This document shows, piece after piece, positions 1-5,331 of a stretch of 6,593 nucleotides of DNA; the stretch's first letter is position 1; every line of letters starts with the position of its first letter. The stretch is taken from contig CAILXE010000367.1 in assembly GCA_903838095.1 (NCBI GenBank), positions 1 through 6,593 on the forward strand, given 5' to 3'. The translations under genes and the position numbers were made by a program. The notes under the pieces are model-generated. The model did no database searches and had not been told where the DNA came from. It saw only the letters and a program-made list of their open reading frames with translations. This DNA is from an uncultured Chlorobiaceae bacterium (GTDB lineage Bacteria > Bacteroidota > Chlorobiia > Chlorobiales > Chlorobiaceae).

Positions 1-75
1 ACTGTTGATGAGGCAGTGAGTTTAGTGGCAGGCTTGCTCAAAACGAAGGAGATCATCATCGGCTACCAAATATGA
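1..75 (+). CDS. C-terminal tail of an unidentified plus-strand protein (partial, 5' end outside window)
   Basis: Reading from base 1, the plus strand is open for 24 codons and ends at a TGA at 73-75; the other two plus frames hit stops within the first few codons. The tail (TVDEAVSLVAGLLKTKEIII, then GYQI) looks like an amphipathic helix followed by a short strand, as at the end of a compact cytosolic enzyme. It is too short to name a family. A nucleotide-kinase-like end such as APS kinase would suit the sulfate context, but that is only a guess. The gene converges on cysA, with 60 bp between the two stop codons. A minus-strand frame is also open from an ATG near 47 to the edge, but it has no recognisable ribosome-binding site, so I prefer the plus-strand reading. 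Confidence 0.5.
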   Translation, partial: TVDEAVSLVAGLLKTKEIIIGYQI

Positions 76-94
76 CGTTTTTGTTGTCATGCCA

Positions 95-127
95 AACGTT
101 GCCTCCCGACAGATGGAAGGCAGCGTT
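95..127. terminator. Hairpin between convergent genes, possible bidirectional terminator
   Basis: Two 13-nt arms (95-107 and 115-127) pair around a 7-nt loop with 11 Watson-Crick pairs, one G-T wobble and one mismatch. The hairpin lies between the stop of the plus-strand gene at 75 and the stop of cysA at 136, where a shared terminator is expected. Neither side has a proper T-run, so it is not a classical intrinsic terminator. It may be a 3'-end-stabilising stem or mark the end of transcripts terminated in another way. Confidence 0.45.
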
Positions 128-135
128 CATTGTTA

Positions 136-1209
136 TCAGATAACGTAGTCCCCCGTAAACACCTTCACCCGATTCAGCGAGACAAACACCGTATCACCTT
201 TGGCAAGCTCCAGATTGATATAAAGCTCTCTCGGTATTTCAGCATCAACCGTGTGTTCAAATCCCTCACAGTCAAGGTTCAGCCCAATCAGTCCACCCAT
301 GAGCCGCACCTCCCTGATGGTGCCAGTAAGATCGGCTTCACTGCTCCGGATTCTGCTGATGCCTATTTCATGAGGCCGTACAAACGCCTGACTCGGTTTT
401 TCTTCAGCGTGTTTCAGCTCATCCGGTGCATCGACATGGTGAGGGCCAAGGGAGACTTTGCCATTTTTGACTCGACCGTGGAAGACGTTGACGTTCCCGA
501 GAAAGTTATAGACGAAGGCATTTACCGGATGGTCATAAACCTCCTGGGGAGTGCCCTGCTGTTCAATTTTTCCTTTGTTGACCACAACAATCCGGTCTGC
601 CAGCTCAAGAGCTTCTTCCTGATCATGAGTGACAAAAATACTGGTTACGTGGATTTCATCATGCAGTTTTCTGAGCCAGCGCCGCAGCTCCTGGCGTACC
701 TTCGCATCAAGTGCAGAAAATGGTTCATCAAGGAGCAAGACCTTCGGATTGACGGCAAGAGCCCGGGCAAGGGCGACACGCTGCCGCTGCCCACCGGAAA
801 GCTGGGATGGGTAACGTTTTTGTGCCCAATCCATCTGCACCAGTTTCAGCAGATGTTCGACACGGTCACGGATTTCCGCTCTGGAAGGACGCTCTTTTCG
901 CGGCAGCACCTTCAGTCCGAACGCAATGTTTTCAAAGACCGTCAGTCGTCTGAACAGCGCGTAGTGCTGAAAGACAAAGCCAACATTTTTCTTTCGGGGA
1001 GGCAGGTTTGTTGTGTCCTTGTTTTCAAGAATGATTTTGCCCTGATCAGGCAGTTCCAGGCCGGCAATAATGCGCAACAGAGTCGTTTTTCCGCACCCTG
1101 ATGGCCCAAGCAATGCCAGAAGCTCTCCCGATGCCACACTGAGGCTGATATTGTCAAGCGCGGTGTAGCCAGTAAATTTCTTGGTAATGTTCTGAAGTTC
1201 TATACCCAT
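136..1209 (-). CDS. cysA: Sulfate/thiosulfate ABC importer ATP-binding subunit CysA
   Basis: Cytoplasmic ATPase that powers sulfate uptake through CysT and CysW. The protein has 357 residues, close to E. coli CysA (about 365). All nucleotide-binding motifs are intact: Walker A GPSGCGKT at 35-42, Q-loop Gln81, signature LSGGQ at 137-141, Walker B ending in Asp161-Glu162, D-loop SALD at 165-168 and switch His195. Residues from about 240 to the end form the small beta-rich regulatory/TOBE-like domain typical of CysA. The start ATG lies 2 bp after the cysW stop, with an AGGA element inside the end of cysW, so the two are probably translationally coupled. The gene ends in tandem stops (TGA then TAA). 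Related ATPases for molybdate, iron or polyamines share these motifs; sulfate is assigned mainly from the neighbouring sbp, cysT and cysW. Confidence 0.95.
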   Translation of the reverse strand: MGIELQNITKKFTGYTALDNISLSVASGELLALLGPSGCGKTTLLRIIAGLELPDQGKIILENKDTTNLPPRKKNVGFVFQHYALFRRLTVFENIAFGLKVLPRKERPSRAEIRDRVEHLLKLVQMDWAQKRYPSQLSGGQRQRVALARALAVNPKVLLLDEPFSALDAKVRQELRRWLRKLHDEIHVTSIFVTHDQEEALELADRIVVVNKGKIEQQGTPQEVYDHPVNAFVYNFLGNVNVFHGRVKNGKVSLGPHHVDAPDELKHAEEKPSQAFVRPHEIGISRIRSSEADLTGTIREVRLMGGLIGLNLDCEGFEHTVDAEIPRELYINLELAKGDTVFVSLNRVKVFTGDYVI

Positions 1210-1211
1210 TT

Positions 1212-2084
1212 CTAATCCTGATGGTGAATGCTGTTTTTCTTGAATTGTTTTTCCATTGTCACTTTGATTCCCACGGTGAGCAAGGCCAGGAAAACAAGGA
1301 TCGATGCCACGGCGAAGGAGGCCGTGAAGTTGTATTCGCTGTAGAGAATTTCGACATGCAGCGGAATGGTATTTGTCTGGCCACGAATATGGCCGGAGAC
1401 CACCGAGACTGCGCCGAATTCACCGATAGAGCGCGCACCGCAGAGGATCATCCCATACAGAAGCCCCCAACTGATATTGGGCAGAGTGATTTTCCCAAAT
1501 ATCTGCCATCCTTTTGCGCCGAGCGTCAGGGCGGCTTCCTCTTCGTCTCTTCCCTGTGCTTCCATCAGAGGAATCAGTTCTCGTACGACAAACGGAAAGG
1601 TGACAAAGAGGGTCGCAATGACGATCCCCGGTGTTGAAAAAATAATTTTGATGCCATGTTCACCCAGCCAGCTTCCAAAAGGGGTGCGGCTTCCGACCAA
1701 CAAAACAAATATCAGGCCGGCGATAACCGGAGAGACCGCAAACGGAAGATCAAGAATGGTTTTCAACGCCGCTTTTCCGCTGAAATTAAATTTTGTGATG
1801 GCCCATGCCGCCGTCACGCCAAAAAAAGCGTTCAGAGGCACAACGATTGCAACAGTGATCAGTGTGAGTTTGACTGCTTCAAGCGCATAAGGCTCAGTAA
1901 TGGATTCCAGATACAAGGTCCATCCTTTCTGAAATGCCTGAGCAAAGACCAGGCCCAGCGGCAGAAAGATAAATGCGGTAAAAAAAAGCAGCATTGCCCC
2001 TATAAGCAAAATCCTTATCGGTAAAGGATCCGAAACTCTTTTTTTAACAATAGGGCCGCTTTCAGTGGTTGTTGGTTTCAGCAT
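1212..2084 (-). CDS. cysW: Sulfate/thiosulfate ABC importer permease CysW
   Basis: Inner-membrane permease subunit that pairs with CysT to form the sulfate channel. The 290-residue protein has a polar N-terminus and about six hydrophobic segments, near residues 24-50, 73-97, 110-131, 152-170, 204-225 and 253-275. The cytoplasmic EAA loop that docks on CysA is clear at about 182-203 ([12 protein letters not shown] followed by ITLPN). The stretch [16 protein letters not shown] (216-231) followed by HIRGQT is characteristic of CysW. The start ATG lies 6 bp after the cysT stop. No good Shine-Dalgarno precedes it, which suggests re-initiation by ribosomes finishing cysT. Runs of 7-8 identical bases occur in the gene (around 1980-1987 and 2039-2045), but the frame is intact. 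Confidence 0.94.
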   Translation of the reverse strand: MLKPTTTESGPIVKKRVSDPLPIRILLIGAMLLFFTAFIFLPLGLVFAQAFQKGWTLYLESITEPYALEAVKLTLITVAIVVPLNAFFGVTAAWAITKFNFSGKAALKTILDLPFAVSPVIAGLIFVLLVGSRTPFGSWLGEHGIKIIFSTPGIVIATLFVTFPFVVRELIPLMEAQGRDEEEAALTLGAKGWQIFGKITLPNISWGLLYGMILCGARSIGEFGAVSVVSGHIRGQTNTIPLHVEILYSEYNFTASFAVASILVFLALLTVGIKVTMEKQFKKNSIHHQD

Positions 2085-2090
2085 GACAGG

Positions 2091-2924
2091 TTAACGGTAT
2101 TCTTTCTGTTGCCACTCCTGCACGGCGTTCAGCACCAGAAGCATGGAAAAAGAGATAAGTAAAAGGACCAGAGCAACAGCAGATGCTCCTGCATAATCAA
2201 ACTGGTCAAGTTTCGACATGATCATCAGCGGAGCGATTTCGGTTTTCATGGGCAGGTTTCCTGCAATGAAGATGACCGAGCCGTACTCTCCGATTCCTCG
2301 CGCAAATGCGAGGGTTGAGCCTGTGAGCAGTGCAGGAAAGAGATGGGGCAGGAGGATTTTTCTGAAGGTCTGCCAGCGAGTTGCACCCAAACAGTGCGCG
2401 GCCTCTTCGATCTCCTGTTCAACCTCTTCCAGAACAGGCTGGATGGTACGCACAACAAAAGGGAAGCCGATAAAAACAAGCGCGACAACAATACCTGTTG
2501 CCGAGTTGATGATCTCAATATTCCATTTGATCAGGGTCTCACCAAGCCATCCCATTGGTGAATAGAGTGTTGCAAAACAGATACCGGCAACAGCGGTGGG
2601 CAGTGCAAACGGGAGATCAACAAGCGCATCAAGAAACTGTTTGCCGGGAAATCGGTAACGAACCAGCACCCATGCGGTCAACAGTCCGGCGGCAGCATCA
2701 AAAACTGCTGCAAAGAAAGCGGTTGAAAAGCTCAGCCTGTACGATGCAAGGACGCGGGGTGCCGTTACAGCATGAACAAATGGTTCCCATCCCATAGGAA
2801 CAGTGTTAAAAAAAATCATGCTCAGCGGCACAATCACGATTGCCGAGAGATAGAATACGGTGTATCCCATCGACAATCCAAAACCAGGAAGAATGTTGCG
2901 TCTTTTCGTTTGAAATAGTCCCAT
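2091..2924 (-). CDS. cysT: Sulfate/thiosulfate ABC importer permease CysT (CysU)
   Basis: Inner-membrane permease subunit, partner of CysW in the sulfate channel. The 277-residue length is normal for the family. About six hydrophobic segments are visible, near residues 19-39, 65-90, 102-122, 142-162, 196-218 and 246-266. The EAA loop that contacts CysA is at about 173-193 (EEAAHCLGATRWQTF then ILLP). The stretch ARGIGEYGSVIFIAGN (208-223) is the hallmark of CysT-type subunits and differs from the [12 protein letters not shown] form in CysW, which is how the two were told apart. The ATG at 2922-2924 is preceded only by an A-rich stretch without a strong Shine-Dalgarno. A terminator-like hairpin lies between this gene and sbp, so its expression probably depends on readthrough. 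Confidence 0.94.
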   Translation of the reverse strand: MGLFQTKRRNILPGFGLSMGYTVFYLSAIVIVPLSMIFFNTVPMGWEPFVHAVTAPRVLASYRLSFSTAFFAAVFDAAAGLLTAWVLVRYRFPGKQFLDALVDLPFALPTAVAGICFATLYSPMGWLGETLIKWNIEIINSATGIVVALVFIGFPFVVRTIQPVLEEVEQEIEEAAHCLGATRWQTFRKILLPHLFPALLTGSTLAFARGIGEYGSVIFIAGNLPMKTEIAPLMIMSKLDQFDYAGASAVALVLLLISFSMLLVLNAVQEWQQKEYR

Positions 2925-2940
2925 CGTCTTTGTTTTTCTT

Positions 2941-2979
2941 AATAAAAAGAGCAGAGAGTATCGCTTGTCTCTGCTCTTT
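2941..2979 (-). terminator. Strong rho-independent terminator/attenuator between sbp and cysT
   Basis: Perfect 12-bp inverted repeat, arms 2946-2957 and 2968-2979, around a 10-nt loop. On the minus strand the 3' arm ends in CTCTTT and runs into TTATT, giving an uninterrupted run of five T followed by ATT. This is the geometry of an intrinsic terminator for minus-strand transcription. It starts 22 bp after the sbp stop and ends 17 bp before the cysT start. Because cysTWA have no obvious separate promoter here, partial termination (more sbp than permease mRNA) or 3'-end protection of the sbp message is the likely role. Confidence 0.8.
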
Positions 2980-3001
2980 CAGTGGTGAATATCTCTCTTG
3001 A

Positions 3002-4018
3002 TCAAGGAACGTAGATCTGATCAAACACTCCACCATCATTAAAGTGGGTTTTCTGGGCGGTGCGCCAGTTTCCGAATACCTCGTTCAGGGTAAAAAGTTT
3101 GATCTTCGGGAAGTTGGCCGCATATTTTTTCAGTGCAGCAGCATTTCGCGGGCGGTAAGAATTCTGGGCAATAATATCCTGGGCTTGCGGAGTGTAGAGG
3201 AAGTTCAGATAAGCTTCGGCAAGTTTACGGGAGCCATGTTTTGCCACGTTTTTATCGACAACAGCGACCGGGGGCTCCGCAAGGATACTGACTGCAGGCG
3301 AGACAATTTCATATTTGTCCGATCCGAACTCCTTGAGAATAAGGTGAGCCTCATTTTCCCATGCAAGGAGCACATCACCAAGGCCACGCTGTGCAAAAGT
3401 CAATGTTGAGCCACGGGCGCCGGTATCAAGGACTGGCACATTTCTATAAATCGATTTGACAAATTCTTTTGCCTTTTGTGCCGAACCAGTCTGTTTTTGT
3501 TTGTACCCCCAGGCGGCGAGGTAGTTCCATCGGGCACCTCCTGAAGTTTTTGGATTCGGTGTAATGACTGAAACACCGGTTTTGGCTAAATCATCCCAGC
3601 TTCTGATCTGTTTGGGGTTACCTTTTCTGACAACGAAGACGATGGTGGATGTGTAAGGAGTGCTGTTGTTGGGAAGCCTGCTCTGCCAGTTGGGGGCCAA
3701 CAGCTTGCTGTCGGCGATGGCGTCAATGTCGTATGCTAACGCCAGTGTTACCACATCAGCCTCAAGGCCATCAATGACAGCGCGCGCCTGCTTTCCTGAG
3801 CCACCGTGAGACTGGTCGATTTTTACTGTCTGTCCTGTTTTTTTCTGCCAGTACTGAATAAAAGCAGCATTTTCACTCTGATAAAGTTCCCTTGTGGGGT
3901 CATAAGAGACATTGAGCAGTGTCGAAGCGCCAGCAGCCTCAGCAATGCTTCCCGGCACTCCGGATGCCAGAACAAGCGTTACCGCAAGTGTAATTTTTTT
4001 AGTCCATTCAAAATTCAT
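3002..4018 (-). CDS. sbp: Periplasmic sulfate-binding protein of the ABC importer
   Basis: Periplasmic receptor that binds sulfate and hands it to CysT/CysW. The protein has 338 residues, normal for the Sbp/CysP family. Residues 1-28 form a signal peptide: charged start with Lys7-Lys8, hydrophobic core and an AEA cleavage site, predicted cut after Ala28. Mature family motifs are [13 protein letters not shown] (34-46), [20 protein letters not shown] (71-90), [18 protein letters not shown] (155-172), DTGARGST (198-205) and [13 protein letters not shown] (212-224). These include the GGSG, SGGARW and Trp220 regions that line the anion pocket in known sulfate-binding proteins. No lipobox cysteine is seen, so it should be soluble. 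The start is fixed by an AAGGAG Shine-Dalgarno 5 nt upstream. Sbp and CysP cannot be separated with certainty; the sequence reads more like Sbp. Confidence 0.94.
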   Translation of the reverse strand: MNFEWTKKITLAVTLVLASGVPGSIAEAAGASTLLNVSYDPTRELYQSENAAFIQYWQKKTGQTVKIDQSHGGSGKQARAVIDGLEADVVTLALAYDIDAIADSKLLAPNWQSRLPNNSTPYTSTIVFVVRKGNPKQIRSWDDLAKTGVSVITPNPKTSGGARWNYLAAWGYKQKQTGSAQKAKEFVKSIYRNVPVLDTGARGSTLTFAQRGLGDVLLAWENEAHLILKEFGSDKYEIVSPAVSILAEPPVAVVDKNVAKHGSRKLAEAYLNFLYTPQAQDIIAQNSYRPRNAAALKKYAANFPKIKLFTLNEVFGNWRTAQKTHFNDGGVFDQIYVP

Positions 4019-4023
4019 GATAT

Positions 4024-4029
4024 CTCCTT
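4024..4029 (-). promoter_or_regulatory. Strong Shine-Dalgarno for sbp
   Basis: AAGGAG on the minus strand, separated from the sbp ATG by 5 nt (ATATC). It is the best ribosome-binding site in the window; the genes downstream in the operon have weak ones. It supports the chosen sbp start and high translation of the binding protein relative to the permeases. Confidence 0.85.
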
Positions 4030-4059
4030 TTTTAAATAATGTTATACGTTGATCAAGGC

Positions 4060-4095
4060 AAAAAAAAACCGGTTCCCTGTATGTCAGGAACCGGT
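4060..4095 (-). terminator. Strong rho-independent terminator just upstream of sbp
   Basis: Perfect 9-bp GC-rich inverted repeat (arms 4068-4076 and 4087-4095, ACCGGTTCC against GGAACCGGT). It can be extended by two pairs after a bulged base, leaving a 5-nt loop. On the minus strand it is followed at once by an uninterrupted run of 9 T (plus-strand A-run 4060-4068). It lies only 41 bp upstream of the sbp start codon and about 217 bp after the stop of the AhpD-like gene. It either ends rimO-ahpD transcription or, if the sbp promoter is further upstream, works as a leader attenuator. I found no convincing promoter in the short space between it and sbp. Confidence 0.85.
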
Positions 4096-4130
4096 CGCAG
4101 CTAATGAGCTATAAGGTTCTACGGACACAA

Positions 4131-4177
4131 ACAGAAAATCTTTCTGTCACGACATGTTTTTCTGCGGCAACAGCAGA
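4131..4177 (-). other. Small, partly mutually exclusive hairpins in the sbp upstream region
   Basis: Two small stems sit close together: ACAGAAA (4131-4137) with TTTCTGT (4141-4147) over a 3-nt loop, and TCTGC (4161-4165) with GCAGA (4173-4177) over a 7-nt loop. A third pairing, CAGAAAA (4132-4138) with TTTTCTG (4158-4164), would use bases from both and exclude them. Further downstream on the minus strand, GAACC at 4115-4119 can pair with the 5' arm of the terminator (4088-4092), though only over 5 bp. The arrangement is compatible with a switching leader RNA. I recognise no known riboswitch class, and the SAM-I consensus is not seen. Confidence 0.35.
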
Positions 4178-4214
4178 TGCTTTTGGAAAAGATTGGGGTA
4201 TGCTTTTTATGTCT

Positions 4215-4258
4215 CATTGTGTCACTGTTTGATTAACAATCGTTAATAAAGCACAATG
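4215..4258. promoter_or_regulatory. Nested inverted repeats, possible operator
   Basis: An inner perfect inverted repeat, ATTAAC (4232-4237) and GTTAAT (4242-4247) with a 4-bp spacer, lies inside an outer perfect repeat, CATTGTG (4215-4221) and CACAATG (4252-4258). The two are nearly concentric, with centres 3 bp apart. Their symmetry and AT-rich content suit a dimeric regulator site (the inner one is 16 bp overall) about 200 bp upstream of sbp. No T-run follows on either strand, so a terminator is less likely. The regulator cannot be named from the sequence. Confidence 0.4.
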
Positions 4259-4283
4259 ATGGTGATGATTCCAAGCTTATGCC

Positions 4284-4307
4284 ATAAAAATACCGCAAAT
4301 ATGGTAT
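4284..4307 (-). terminator. Weak terminator-like hairpin after the AhpD-like gene
   Basis: On the minus strand, ATACC (4303-4307) and GGTAT (4290-4294) can pair over an 8-nt loop 5 bp after the stop codon, followed by a T-rich stretch (4286-4290). The stem is short and AT-containing, so any termination here would be inefficient. The much stronger site at 4060-4095 is the better candidate for the end of this transcript. Confidence 0.25.
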
Positions 4308-4311
4308 GTAC

Positions 4312-5322
4312 TCAGGGTCTGGTGGCGGGGTTTGGCAATGTCAGCCAAGTGCCAATTTTTCTTGCGGCAGAGAAGCTGCTCCATGCAAGCGCGGATACAA
4401 GCAGATTATCTCCGGGGAAGTTGGAAGAAAAGTCACGAACTATTGTTTCACTGGCCCGCCAGGGAGCGAGTGCGGTCAAAAGCGCAAGGCGTCCGGCACA
4501 CTTATTTGCTTCATCCAGGCAAGCTATTGCCTCTTCACACCATCGGTTATCCAGGTCTTGATCGTTGCCTTGCCACTCTTGCACTGCATGGTTGACCATT
4601 GTTCTGACCTCCTGCGGAAGAGCAAGAGTACCTGCGTTTTCAATAACCTGCGCAAAACGGGCAAAGGCTTCTGCGATTGAGGGTGATGGCTTTGCCCATA
4701 ACAAGTCTTCAGGCAGTGGTGCTTCTGGCAGCAGGTCGATCGATGTTCCGGGTTGCTTTGGTTGATTGACAGCTTTTCCAAAATACCATGCGGCCATTCG
4801 CATTGCAACCATTTTTGGGAGCCCCTCCGTAAACGGGAGTGGAGAAGTTCCCAACAGAATGGTGACCATCCTGTTGATGTAGTGGAATACAACTGCGGTA
4901 CCAATAAATGCCGGGGCCTCATCGAAAGAAAATGGCGGGGTTGCCAGAATGGGAGAGAATGGAGTTCGGGTAGCCGTGCCCCACGCAGCAAACGGTGAAA
5001 GTTCTGGTTTGTGAAGAGCCCGGGAAAAGTCATCTCCAGAGGCTCCCAGCAGCATCATGCTGTGGGCATCAACACAATAGGGGCATTGGTTGAGCATCGA
5101 AACCGCAGTGGCAACAACCTCTTTTGCCTCTCTGGCGCCGTTTCCGGCAAGCAGCGTTTCCCTGCAAGCCATCCATACTCCTGCGAGCAGTTCCGGAACT
5201 GGCAGATGCAAGGTGAAGGGTTCAACTTCCGCGCCGAATTCGTGCCGAATCTGTGTCAGTATTTTTTCTGAAAAGCTTCCTCTTGAAACGTGAGGCCGGG
5301 ATGTCAGATACCTGATGCTCAT
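4312..5322 (-). CDS. Long AhpD-like / carboxymuconolactone-decarboxylase-family protein
   Basis: Predicted cytoplasmic, AhpD-fold protein of 336 residues, likely a thiol-dependent peroxidase or redox protein. The active-site pattern is complete: Glu68, Cys80 and Cys83 in NQCPYCVDAH, and His87. The spacing (Glu to first Cys 12, Cys-x-x-Cys, Cys to His 4) matches Glu118/Cys130/Cys133/His137 of Mycobacterium tuberculosis AhpD. It is almost twice the length of classical AhpD (about 175). The second half (about 206-330) lacks a CxxC pair but contains LALLTALAPW (279-288), FPGDN (302-306) and SSFSAARKIGTWL (315-327). These resemble long two-part AhpD-like proteins I recall from actinobacteria, so it may be a degenerate second domain. 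The start ATG is 9 bp after the rimO stop with no clear Shine-Dalgarno, suggesting co-transcription and coupling. No ahpC is present. Family assignment is firm; substrate and electron donor are unknown. Confidence 0.8.
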   Translation of the reverse strand: MSIRYLTSRPHVSRGSFSEKILTQIRHEFGAEVEPFTLHLPVPELLAGVWMACRETLLAGNGAREAKEVVATAVSMLNQCPYCVDAHSMMLLGASGDDFSRALHKPELSPFAAWGTATRTPFSPILATPPFSFDEAPAFIGTAVVFHYINRMVTILLGTSPLPFTEGLPKMVAMRMAAWYFGKAVNQPKQPGTSIDLLPEAPLPEDLLWAKPSPSIAEAFARFAQVIENAGTLALPQEVRTMVNHAVQEWQGNDQDLDNRWCEEAIACLDEANKCAGRLALLTALAPWRASETIVRDFSSNFPGDNLLVSALAWSSFSAARKIGTWLTLPNPATRP

Positions 5323-5331
5323 GACATTGTC

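Noticed and set aside
130..1101. A 323-codon plus-strand open frame opposite cysA
   Set aside because: It is the antisense shadow of cysA. The minus strand carries every ABC ATPase motif in order, while the plus-strand product has no recognisable domain and an atypical composition.
1980..2045. Homopolymer runs of 7-8 bases in cysW as phase-variation or frameshift sites
   Set aside because: The frame is intact through all of them, the protein has normal family length, and such runs are common in hydrophobic or lysine-rich coding stretches.
4032..4063. Possible sbp promoter between the terminator and the gene (TTGCCT and TATTTA with 17-bp spacing, or an isolated TATAAC)
   Set aside because: The first would place the transcription start on the Shine-Dalgarno itself, and the second has no -35 partner, only the T-run of the terminator.
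4197..4225. Possible sbp promoter: GTGACA (minus, 4220-4225), a 17-bp spacer, then CATACC (4197-4202)
   Set aside because: The -35-like hexamer is good, but the -10-like hexamer matches only three of six consensus positions. In an AT-rich intergenic region this is too weak to annotate.
4060..4311. Known riboswitch such as SAM-I upstream of a sulfur gene
   Set aside because: I could not find the conserved SAM-I core or any other class I can recognise; only small generic hairpins and the terminator are visible.
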